From positions 310,001 through 374,000 of the forward strand of contig CBDDKS010000006.1 of NCBI GenBank assembly GCA_965230335.1: DNA of 64,000 nt, read 5' to 3'. The position numbers and the translations under genes are program-made. Position 1 is the first letter of the stretch, and every line of letters begins with the position of its first letter. The DNA is from CBDDKS01 sp965230335 (GTDB taxonomy: Bacteria > Pseudomonadota > Gammaproteobacteria > Enterobacterales > Kangiellaceae). Shown here piece after piece: positions 45,926 to 54,078 of this stretch. The notes under the pieces were generated by a model. It was not told where the DNA came from, ran no database searches, and worked only from the letters and a program-made list of their open reading frames with translations.

Positions 45926-47429
45926 TGTACAAAACCGTTTGGTTGTCTTATTACTGTTGAGTTTTTTAAGTATTGGAATCTTTACCTCTATTTTGATTGT
46001 TTATTCATCCAAAACACATCAACAGGAAGTGTCTCAGGTTATGCATCGTGATTTGGCAAAACACGTTATTAAAGACTATTTATTATTTGACGAACAAGGA
46101 CAACCTGATTTAAAAGAAATAAAAAAAACTTTCCATGACCTAATGATTTTAGGGCCTAACTTTGAATTTTATTTAATCGACCCTCATGGCAACATCATTA
46201 CCTTTTCTGCTGATCCTCATAAAATACAACGAAAAAAAATTAACATCACTCCGATAAAGCATTTTATCCGCAAAAAAGATATAAAAAAACCAATCTATGG
46301 TGATGACCCTCGCTCAACGCAGCATAAGAAAATTTTTACCGCCGCACCCATTGTGCAAAATGAAATTACTCAAGGCTATTTATATGTCATTATTGGCAGT
46401 CAAATTCAGGATAAAATATCAGAATTGATTGATAATCATTCTATCGTCAGCTGGGCACTTTGGATTTTCTTGTCCGGTTTGATTTTTAGTTTAATTGCTT
46501 TACTTTGGCTAACAGGTTTAATTACAAAACCATTAAAAAAACTGACCTATCAAATCGACAATGTTAAAGCATCTGGTTTTTCAAAAAAACCATTAAAAGA
46601 TGAAAAGTTTGTCAAACAACTGAATGAATGGAAAGAAAATAATCCCAACGAAATACATCGTCTTGGCTGTGCTTTTCGCCATGCATTGGAAAAACTAGGC
46701 GATCAATACAAAAAAATTATCAATATTGAACAGTTGCGTAAAGAGTTATTGTCACACATTTCTCATGACTTACGTACACCTCTGTCCTCATTATTGGGCT
46801 ATCTGGAAACCTGGGAACTCAATCACAAAACATTATCAGAAAAAGAAAGTATCCAATATATCAAAACAGCCAAAAAAAATGCAAAGCGTGTTTCTTCCTT
46901 GGTTGATCAGCTCTTCGAACTGGCTCACCTGGACAGTGATAATGTTCAGATTCATCGAGAACAAATTCCTATTGCAGAGCTGGTACAGGATGTTTTACAA
47001 AAATTTCAGATTCAGGCCAAAGAAAAAAACATCACACTGGACGTACATCCCAAAGACACCAGTATTCTGGTCTACGCTGATATAGAAAAATTGGATAGGA
47101 TTTTTACCAACCTGATCGAAAATGCCGTTCGTCATACCAATTCCGGTGGCTCTATTAAAATTTATCTTAAAAAAACAGGACAAATTATCAGTGTTGTCAT
47201 TACCGATACAGGTATCGGTATACCAGAAAACGACCTCCCCCATATACTCAAACCTCACTATAAAGCCGGTAACAGTGTACGTGAAAATACTGCACACTCG
47301 GGCCTCGGTCTTGCCATTACAGACAGATTATTAAAACTCCATCAGTCACACCTCAGTGTTAGCAGCCGAGTTCATAAAGGTACTTCTTTTAAGTTTACAC
47401 TACCCTCATCTCCTGAATTTACCATATAA
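45912..47429 (+). CDS. Sensor histidine kinase
   Basis: A 505-residue membrane kinase. TM1 about residues 9-30, an extracytoplasmic sensor of ~150 residues, TM2 about 178-200, a HAMP-like linker, HisKA with H285 in HISHDLRTPLSS, and HATPase with NLIENAVRH (N box), DTGIGIP (G1) and HSGLGLAI (G2). It partners the upstream response regulator by overlap. The signal is unknown. Confidence 0.92.
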   Translation: MILSSVQNRLVVLLLLSFLSIGIFTSILIVYSSKTHQQEVSQVMHRDLAKHVIKDYLLFDEQGQPDLKEIKKTFHDLMILGPNFEFYLIDPHGNIITFSADPHKIQRKKINITPIKHFIRKKDIKKPIYGDDPRSTQHKKIFTAAPIVQNEITQGYLYVIIGSQIQDKISELIDNHSIVSWALWIFLSGLIFSLIALLWLTGLITKPLKKLTYQIDNVKASGFSKKPLKDEKFVKQLNEWKENNPNEIHRLGCAFRHALEKLGDQYKKIINIEQLRKELLSHISHDLRTPLSSLLGYLETWELNHKTLSEKESIQYIKTAKKNAKRVSSLVDQLFELAHLDSDNVQIHREQIPIAELVQDVLQKFQIQAKEKNITLDVHPKDTSILVYADIEKLDRIFTNLIENAVRHTNSGGSIKIYLKKTGQIISVVITDTGIGIPENDLPHILKPHYKAGNSVRENTAHSGLGLAITDRLLKLHQSHLSVSSRVHKGTSFKFTLPSSPEFTI

Positions 47430-47555
47430 ATCAATAAGATAATCAATCTCATCTCTTTTTGTTACTATTACAGTTTCCTTATTCTTAGTAGTGGTATGTA
47501 AACCATTTATCAATCAACTGTACTAATTGTATTAATATGGTTGATTTCAAAAGCA

Positions 47556-47582
47556 AACTGTATTAACATGATTAATACAGTT
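47556..47582. promoter_or_regulatory. Palindromic operator before the YtrA-type regulator
   Basis: Perfect 11-base arms AACTGTATTAA and TTAATACAGTT across CATGA, ending 16 bases before the GntR start. A degenerate half (TTGTATTAATATGG) lies at about 47528-47541. The size and place fit an autoregulatory GntR/YtrA operator. Confidence 0.75.
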
Positions 47583-47598
47583 GAACAACGAGCTGACT

Positions 47599-47997
47599 AT
47601 GTCGATCTCATTCAGAATATTTAATGATTCAAACCTGACCATTGCCGAACAAATATGCCAACAAATTGAATTGGCAATCGCCAAAGGTGAGCTGAAGCAA
47701 AATGAGCGACTACCCAGTGTACGTCAATTAGCAGTGCAATTAAAAGTGAACCCTAATACTGTCGCCAGTGCATTACAAACTTTAGTCTCCACGGGTAGTT
47801 TAACAAGCCAAAAAGGTAAAGGGTATTTTGTCTCAGCACCCTCTAACACGTTATCCAAAGAAGAAACTGAGCGGCGTTTATCAGCAGCAGCCAAGCAGTT
47901 TGTTGCAACAACTCGTCCATTAGGGCTCAGCAATCAACAATTGATTACTACTATTTTAACTTTTTTACCAGAGGATAAAGAAAACAATGACGACTAA
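47599..47997 (+). CDS. GntR-family regulator, YtrA type
   Basis: About 132 residues: an N-terminal GntR winged helix (IAEQICQQIELAIAKGELKQNERLPSVRQLAVQLKVNPNTVASALQTLVSTGSLTSQKGKGYFV) and a short helical tail typical of the YtrA subfamily, which lacks a large effector domain. YtrA proteins repress their own ABC transporter operons. ATG 47599 is chosen; a TTG at 47581 lies in the palindrome. It overlaps the ATPase gene by 11 bases. Confidence 0.88.
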   Translation: MSISFRIFNDSNLTIAEQICQQIELAIAKGELKQNERLPSVRQLAVQLKVNPNTVASALQTLVSTGSLTSQKGKGYFVSAPSNTLSKEETERRLSAAAKQFVATTRPLGLSNQQLITTILTFLPEDKENNDD

Positions 47998-48697
47998 TCC
48001 ATCTCACGCTATCACGTTACACAAGGTCAGTATGGTGTATAAACAAAAAATCGCCTTAAAATCGATTAACTTAACCTTAGATCGTGGAAAAATATATGGA
48101 TTAATTGGACGTAATGGCGCAGGAAAAACAACGTTAATTAAACTCATTAATGGTGATGAAATCCCATCACTTGGAAAAATAACCATTTCACCTGGTTTAC
48201 GTATTGGCCATGTCAGTATCGATAACCACTTTCCAGATAACCTGGAAGTAATGGATATCGATAAACTTTTCTCAGCTTCGGATCAAACATGGCTTTCTGA
48301 ACGTTTTTGGCATTTGATGGAACAATTTAATCTGACAGAAAAACAAAAATATGGCGAACTTTCAACGGGTGAAAAGGCTGGCGTACGTCTCAGTGTTCTA
48401 TTCGCACGAAAGCCCGATATCTGGCTTATTGATGAAGCCACACAAGGTTTAGATGCCTTAGCACAAAAGTTTATTTTGGAATCATTTTTAGAATATTTTA
48501 CTGAAGACAATCCTTGTTGTGTATTCTGTAGCCATAATCTGTATGAAATAGAACGCCTTGCTGATTATTTATTAGTTCAAAAAGACTCTGAAATCATCTG
48601 GCAAGGAGATACACAAGAATTAATTACTCAAGAAAAAAACTTTTCTGAAAAAGTGATTGAACTATTTGGACAAATTAATGAAGAGATTGTTCCATGA
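47987..48697 (+). CDS. ABC transporter ATP-binding protein
   Basis: A 236-residue ABC ATPase: Walker A GRNGAGKTT near residue 40, signature LSTGEKAGVRLSVLFARKPD, Walker B IWLIDEATQGLD, and the switch His in CSHNLYEIERLAD. The signature is LSTGE rather than LSGGQ, as in YtrB/CcmA-like export ATPases. It overlaps the regulator and the next membrane protein gene (ATGA), so these are one transcript. The substrate is unknown. Confidence 0.9.
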   Translation: MTTNPSHAITLHKVSMVYKQKIALKSINLTLDRGKIYGLIGRNGAGKTTLIKLINGDEIPSLGKITISPGLRIGHVSIDNHFPDNLEVMDIDKLFSASDQTWLSERFWHLMEQFNLTEKQKYGELSTGEKAGVRLSVLFARKPDIWLIDEATQGLDALAQKFILESFLEYFTEDNPCCVFCSHNLYEIERLADYLLVQKDSEIIWQGDTQELITQEKNFSEKVIELFGQINEEIVP

Positions 48698-50271
48698 ATA
48701 AAAAATATCTTTATTGGGTATTAAAAGAAAACAAATTATTTATTTCAATTGGTTTTTTAATAACACTGGGATTCGTTTACTGGAGTCAAACAGAAATATT
48801 TGCTCCAGAATCTGTATATTGTTCAAAATATATATATGAAAGTTGGGTAAAAAATTATACTAAATCATTATTTTTATATTATTTATTAATAAATATTATT
48901 TATAGCTATGCATATGGCTTTATAATCAATTCAACAAAAAAACAATATTTATGGAAATTATTATTTAAAAGTAACAAAAATAAATATTCAAACCATTGTA
49001 TAGGTTATTTTTTGGTTATTTTACTTTCTTACAACTTACCTTTAATTATTGGTTTATTGTTGTCAACACAACTTTTAACTTTAATCACTGTGTGGATTTC
49101 TATTATTTCAATGATATTATTAGGGTTTCTCGCATTCCTAATAACCAACTTACCTAAAAAATCAACACTCTATACTATTTTTGTGAAATGTATTTTTTTA
49201 TTATTAATGATATTTATTATCATATCAGATGGTAAATTTGCGATCCCTTTTGATTATATCGGCTCTAATTTATTATTAAATATATTTTTGATACTTAGTA
49301 TTTTTACTATATGTTTTTTTATATTTAAGAAAAAAAAATTTATTCATATATCAGTACTTGTTGTTACCAGTTGTGCTTTATCTTATACGTTAATATTAAT
49401 ATTAACAATCATTCCTAGCATGTCGAATCGTTTATATAAAGATCCATATGATCTTTCTTCCATAAAAAAATCAACTTCTGTCACCACCCGAATATCTTCT
49501 GCTTCCCATATAGATTTTTACCCGTCTATAATCATGCCTAGCATAGACATCAACTGGGTATCAGGAAGTTATTCAAATAATATTGGAAAACTAAATTACA
49601 GAAAAATCACTAGCGATATTTCAAAAAAGCATAGGGAAATGCCATATTTATATAATTGTACAGAACTTGATAATTACAAAGTAAAAACCATTTTAACACC
49701 ATTAAGGAATATTAAATTTAGTATATATCAAGATTTAAATTGGCAAACACATATCGATGAATCATACATTTTATTTAAATATTTTGACTATTTAGTTGTT
49801 GGTTCAAATAATAAAACTCTTATCTTGCCAGGAAATTCCTTAAATATTTATCAATTTGATATTGAGGGGAGAGCTGCATTCACCAGTCTAAAGTTTATAT
49901 CACGGAATCATTTTCAACTAGGCATTTTTACTCAAAAAGGTGTGAAGTATCTTTTTCAGTTAAAAGATAATTCTGTCAAATTAATATCTCGGGGAGCCTT
50001 TAAATTACCACCTAAAAATATAACTATTCTCAACATAATACCTCTTGTTGGTGGTGTAGTTTACTTCGGTTTTTCTTGGTTAAGTCTTATACCAACTTTT
50101 TTTGCTTGCTTTCTTGTTGTTTATCTTTATCGTAAAGATGAGGATAAACTCTTATTAGCATTCAAAGTTATCCTTACTTTTTTATTGGGTATACCTATGC
50201 TTTTATCCTTAATTTGGCTTCAACGACCTATATCTAATATCGTATTCAATCAATTAAAAGAACAACCTTAA
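48694..50271 (+). CDS. Large membrane protein 1 of the YtrA-type ABC system
   Basis: A 525-residue protein of no recognised family. Hydrophobic segments near 14-32, 58-75, 105-160, 165-215 and 223-245 are followed by a ~200-residue non-membrane region and two C-terminal segments (about 450-510). Motifs shared with its neighbour: the N-terminal KENKLFISIGFLITLGFVYW, NIIYSYAYGFII, SGSYSNN, and the end YRKDEDK and WLQRPISN. Place after the ATPase suggests it is the permease. Its DNA is very AT-rich with many runs of A and T. Large outside domain may bind the substrate. Confidence 0.7.
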   Translation: MNKKYLYWVLKENKLFISIGFLITLGFVYWSQTEIFAPESVYCSKYIYESWVKNYTKSLFLYYLLINIIYSYAYGFIINSTKKQYLWKLLFKSNKNKYSNHCIGYFLVILLSYNLPLIIGLLLSTQLLTLITVWISIISMILLGFLAFLITNLPKKSTLYTIFVKCIFLLLMIFIIISDGKFAIPFDYIGSNLLLNIFLILSIFTICFFIFKKKKFIHISVLVVTSCALSYTLILILTIIPSMSNRLYKDPYDLSSIKKSTSVTTRISSASHIDFYPSIIMPSIDINWVSGSYSNNIGKLNYRKITSDISKKHREMPYLYNCTELDNYKVKTILTPLRNIKFSIYQDLNWQTHIDESYILFKYFDYLVVGSNNKTLILPGNSLNIYQFDIEGRAAFTSLKFISRNHFQLGIFTQKGVKYLFQLKDNSVKLISRGAFKLPPKNITILNIIPLVGGVVYFGFSWLSLIPTFFACFLVVYLYRKDEDKLLLAFKVILTFLLGIPMLLSLIWLQRPISNIVFNQLKEQP

Positions 50272-50325
50272 CTTTAACTATTAAAAAAATTACTCAATAA
50301 AAAACTGTAATCTGATAGGCAAAAC

Positions 50326-51999
50326 ATGAATAAAATGTATTTTTACTACTTATTAAAAACCAATAAACTATTTATTTTAATATGCTTTTTAACAACCTTT
50401 GGTATGGTTTATTTTACTCAAACAGTCATCTATGCAAGTGAAGGTTTTAAGTGCTCCACCTCTGTACATGATGATCAGTTTTTACTAAAAGATTTAACCA
50501 GTCAAAGTTTCAGTTATTATTTTATTTTAAATATTATTTATAGTTTCATCTATGGATTTATTATTCATCCTGAAAAAAAATCTATATGGAATAATTTATT
50601 TGAATCTCATATCAATAAACATTTGAACTATTGCAGTGGTTATTTCTTTATAATAACGATTATTTTTTTTCTTCCTCTTGTTTTAGCATTATTATTTTCA
50701 ACAAAATTATTATTATTAGCCAGTGTATGGATTTCTATTTTTTCTATTATTCTATTTTGTTTTATTGCATTTCTACTAGGATTGTTATTTGCGTACAATA
50801 CATGGATAAAAAGAATGCTAATTACATTTTCTCTATTATTTATTATTTTTATTTTTTATGGGAACATTGATTCGTTCCGTATGCCATATAGCTATGCATA
50901 CAATTTACTAATGATCTTTTTAATCATTGCTCTTTTTATATCAACATTCTACAAAAATAAATTATCCAAAATCACAACAGCCTTCATTATTTCTCTTGGC
51001 TTGTCAGGTTTTTATTTTCTTTTAACATTAGCAACAATTGTTCAACCCAAGAATAGTATCGAATTTAAAAATATGTATCACTCCTTAATAACAGAAAACC
51101 CATATAAGAGTGGCGAATTTATTTATCATTATAATTTCTCATTTAACTTAATGACTCTGAACCCAGCATTAGATTATAACTGGCTATCAGGAAGTTATTC
51201 AAATAATATAAAATACATCAGTAAGCAATTAAAAATCAAAGCAAAAAATATTGAAAAACATGACATAGCGTTAAAGTACAAGTGTCTTAATTATAAAAAA
51301 CCATTAAGAAAAAATTATTTTCATCCAATTTTTTCTTCACAACATTCAGATATGAATAATTTAATGAAGTTTCAACCTTTTTATACAACAAAGCACACTC
51401 TTATATTTAAAAATAAAATTTACAAAATTAGTAACAATAAGCTAACACCTATTTGGAAAAGTATTAAAAACGAAAAAATTATCTGGCTAAATAGTGATGA
51501 AGATTTTCAAATATTTGGAACAAATAACAGCGTTATTATATTTTCCATTAATTCTTCAAAAACTCATGAACTAAAATTATCAGAAAAACCAGATTTTGCT
51601 TTTATAGTAAAATCATCTAAAAAAGAACCCTATAAAAACGAATGGGAATTAAAGGTTGCCACTGAAAACACTGATTATAATTACAGTATAAAAAACCAAA
51701 AAGTTGAATTAGTTAATGAAAAACCTATACCATATAATACAATCACATCAAGTATAGATTTAATATATAGTCTATATTATTTAGAAGGTTTTCTATTGTA
51801 CCCAGATTTATCGTTTTATTTAATACCCCTTTTGGTACTTTGTTTACTTGCCGCATATATCTATCGTAAGGATGAAGATAAACGCATATTAATGCTCAAG
51901 ATCATTCTCACTTTCTTATTTGGAATTTTTATGTTTTTGTCATTGTTATGGCTTCAACGGCCTATTTCAAATAAGGTTTTGAAAGAATTAAATACTTGA
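50326..51999 (+). CDS. Large membrane protein 2 (paralogue of membrane protein 1)
   Basis: A 557-residue paralogue of the preceding protein with the same plan: N-terminal KTNKLFILICFLTTFGMVYF, NIIYSFIYGFII, about six hydrophobic segments to residue 245, a ~230-residue hydrophilic region with DYNWLSGSYSNN, and C-terminal AYIYRKDEDKRILMLKIILTF...WLQRPISN. Sequence between the ends is much diverged. The pair could form a heterodimeric permease with the ATPase. No known domain. Confidence 0.7.
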   Translation: MNKMYFYYLLKTNKLFILICFLTTFGMVYFTQTVIYASEGFKCSTSVHDDQFLLKDLTSQSFSYYFILNIIYSFIYGFIIHPEKKSIWNNLFESHINKHLNYCSGYFFIITIIFFLPLVLALLFSTKLLLLASVWISIFSIILFCFIAFLLGLLFAYNTWIKRMLITFSLLFIIFIFYGNIDSFRMPYSYAYNLLMIFLIIALFISTFYKNKLSKITTAFIISLGLSGFYFLLTLATIVQPKNSIEFKNMYHSLITENPYKSGEFIYHYNFSFNLMTLNPALDYNWLSGSYSNNIKYISKQLKIKAKNIEKHDIALKYKCLNYKKPLRKNYFHPIFSSQHSDMNNLMKFQPFYTTKHTLIFKNKIYKISNNKLTPIWKSIKNEKIIWLNSDEDFQIFGTNNSVIIFSINSSKTHELKLSEKPDFAFIVKSSKKEPYKNEWELKVATENTDYNYSIKNQKVELVNEKPIPYNTITSSIDLIYSLYYLEGFLLYPDLSFYLIPLLVLCLLAAYIYRKDEDKRILMLKIILTFLFGIFMFLSLLWLQRPISNKVLKELNT

Positions 52000-52075
52000 T
52001 TAATTGATAAATCTATTGAAATAAATTTTATTCAATACACAAATCATTAATATTCTATATGATTGATAAGCTCTT

Positions 52076-52819
52076 ATGAAAAGTAATACAAACTTAATAG
52101 ATAATCTGGAAAATATTGAATATGGTTTTGCTAAAAAACCTGGAGAGCATTATTTGGATAAAGATTTCACTTTATATGATTATATGACGATTCTTAATGA
52201 CTCAAAGACCTTAGAAGACATACACAAAGTGTGTCTTCAAGTTCAAAATAGATATGAGTTTGAGCACTTTGGTTTGGGTGTTTTAATACCAAGACTCAAT
52301 ACCACTTCTATTTTTATTCACTTATTTGATTATATAAATCACTGGCATACATCTTATAATAAAAATCGTTATTTTTTAGATAACAGCCATCATTTTTCTT
52401 TTAAAAATGTCGAGTATATTAATACAAAAGAACATATTCAATTTCCCTGGTTTGGAGAAAACGGAGAAACTGGCAGTATACGATTTAAATTTTTTGAACA
52501 TACTCAAAAAATTGATATTGAATATTTCATAAAAATACTTCCAGAGCTCCTTTTGTTAAATCTCTATATACACGATGCCATTGTTAATGTCATAAATAAG
52601 ACACTTAATCCCCATACAAAAATAAAGCTCACATCACGTGAAATAGAAATACTACACTGGACAGCTCATGGGAAAAGTACTTGCAAGATATCCAGTATAC
52701 TGAATATTTCAGAATCTACTGTCATATCACATTTGAAAAACAGTTATAGGAAACTTGGCGTCAAGGCAAAACATCATGCTATAGCAAAAGCAGTAAATCT
52801 GAAAATAATCTGGCTATAA
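52076..52819 (+). CDS. LuxR-family transcriptional regulator
   Basis: A 247-residue protein. The C-terminal HTH_LuxR is clear (KLTSREIEILHWTAHGKSTCKISSILNISESTVISHLKNSYRKLGVKAKHHAIAKAV). The N-terminal ~170 residues are aromatic-rich (FGLGVLIPRL, HYINHWHTSYNKNRYF-like region, FPWFGENGETG) as in acyl-homoserine-lactone-binding domains, but the key residues cannot be confirmed by eye. There is no luxI gene in the window, so it would be a LuxR solo. It follows the ABC block by 76 bases and shares its low G+C. Confidence 0.78.
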   Translation: MKSNTNLIDNLENIEYGFAKKPGEHYLDKDFTLYDYMTILNDSKTLEDIHKVCLQVQNRYEFEHFGLGVLIPRLNTTSIFIHLFDYINHWHTSYNKNRYFLDNSHHFSFKNVEYINTKEHIQFPWFGENGETGSIRFKFFEHTQKIDIEYFIKILPELLLLNLYIHDAIVNVINKTLNPHTKIKLTSREIEILHWTAHGKSTCKISSILNISESTVISHLKNSYRKLGVKAKHHAIAKAVNLKIIWL

Positions 52820-53165
52820 ATTTTTAACCTAAAAAAACAGGGTATAAAGTCTCACTCTTATTAAAAGCTCATATTTTGATATATAAAAGCAACATACCCT
52901 AAATCTTTTATATCTGGCTATTATATTAATTCATTAAAATCAATAGGTTAGAAACAAATCACCACACCAAAATATCTCTTTGTCTAGACTTATTATGCTG
53001 AAATGCGCTATATTGTGCTATGAATTTTTTAACGAACCAAGACTATTGTTTTTAAAAACGTCTAAACTAAAACAATAACATAATAATCCTATAACACATC
53101 TGCAGATTATAGATTGGCAAGTTACAGTACAACTTATCAATACAACTTATAAATAGTGGCCTTTT
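52820..53165. other. Intergenic region between the LuxR gene and exbD
   Basis: About 345 AT-rich bases with no supported gene. Nothing clear beyond a GCGCTATATTGTGC stretch near 53006. The exbD promoter must lie here. Confidence 0.4.
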
Positions 53166-53585
53166 ATGCGTAAATACAGTTTGCACGAAGATGATACCAA
53201 TGTTGATATGACACCTATGTTGGATATTGTATTCATCATGTTGATTTTCTTTATTGTGACAACCTCCTTTACAAAAGAAAAAGCCATTGATGTTACCAGG
53301 CCTACAATCAGTAAAAATAATTCAAAAAAAGATGATAAAAGGCTTCCTGTTCCTGTACAAATTTTGGATAATGGAACCATTCGTATTGATGGTAATCTTG
53401 TTGCATCAGCTACAGCTGCAAGTGACCGTATTGCTGTGAAAATGGCAGAAAACCCCAGAGCAATGGTCATTATTCAAGCACACGAGAATGCAAAAAATAA
53501 AAATGTGATTGAAGTGATAGATGCCATGCGCAATATCGGTATCGAAAGTCCTTTATTGGCAAGGCTACCCAAAGATGCCAAATAA
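53166..53585 (+). CDS. ExbD/TolR-family biopolymer transport protein (orphan)
   Basis: A 139-residue protein: short cytoplasmic start, one membrane helix (VDMTPMLDIVFIMLIFFIVTTSF) with the conserved Asp (LDIVF), then a periplasmic domain with ILDNGTIRIDG and VIIQAHENAKN. ExbD works with ExbB to energise TonB-dependent uptake. No exbB or tonB gene is adjacent, which is unusual. Confidence 0.85.
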   Translation: MRKYSLHEDDTNVDMTPMLDIVFIMLIFFIVTTSFTKEKAIDVTRPTISKNNSKKDDKRLPVPVQILDNGTIRIDGNLVASATAASDRIAVKMAENPRAMVIIQAHENAKNKNVIEVIDAMRNIGIESPLLARLPKDAK

Positions 53586-53699
53586 ATAGATTCTACTTAA
53601 AAATACGATTCACTGTATGATAGATAAGATCATCTTTTAGTCTTCATAGTTAGTTTCAAATATCTCATCATCTAATGACCCATATTTCGCAAAGCTTCC

Positions 53700-54011
53700 A
53701 TGACTTTACGTATTTTTTCTTTTTTATTGATAGGGCTGGCGGCTTACTATTGGTGGCGTCACCAGGCCATTAAAGAAGTTGCTTATCAAGCCTGTTATAA
53801 ACTCTGCTATGATTCTGATCTTGAATTACTGGATGATGCCGTTTATCTTAAAAAACAATGGTTAGGAAAAGATAAACTGAACAAATGGCGATGGTTCAGA
53901 CGCTTTGAATTTGAATTTACATCAACTCGGGAACATCGCTATAAAGGTTGGGTATTAATGGTAGGCACCCACATTGTCGATACACATTTGGATGCATTTC
54001 ATATTAATTAA
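53700..54011 (+). CDS. DUF3301 family protein
   Basis: A 103-residue protein: one N-terminal membrane helix (IFSFLLIGLAAYYWWRH) and a soluble part rich in Trp, Tyr and Arg (LYDDAVYLKKQW-like, WRWFRRFEFEFTSTREHRYKGWVLMVG). This matches DUF3301, small gammaproteobacterial proteins of unknown function. It ends inside the start of a dispersed repeat and is convergent with deaD. Confidence 0.78.
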   Translation: MTLRIFSFLLIGLAAYYWWRHQAIKEVAYQACYKLCYDSDLELLDDAVYLKKQWLGKDKLNKWRWFRRFEFEFTSTREHRYKGWVLMVGTHIVDTHLDAFHIN

Positions 54012-54075
54012 CCTGAACTCGGGAAAATTTGAGCCTGTTTATCTTTTATAGGTTAAGCCTGTAAAAGATAAGCAG
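54009..54075. repeat. Dispersed extragenic repeat, copy 3
   Basis: TAACCTGAACTCGGG at 54009 is followed by TTTGAGC and the arms CTGTTTATCTTTTA (54035-54048) / TAAAAGATAAGCAG (54062-54075), one mismatch. It sits between two convergent genes and may stop both. The order of the two halves is inverted relative to the copy at 29 kb. Confidence 0.75.
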
Positions 54076-54078
54076 TCT

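Noticed and set aside
52076..52819. Complete quorum-sensing pair
   Set aside because: No luxI-type synthase gene is present in the window; only a LuxR-type regulator is supported.
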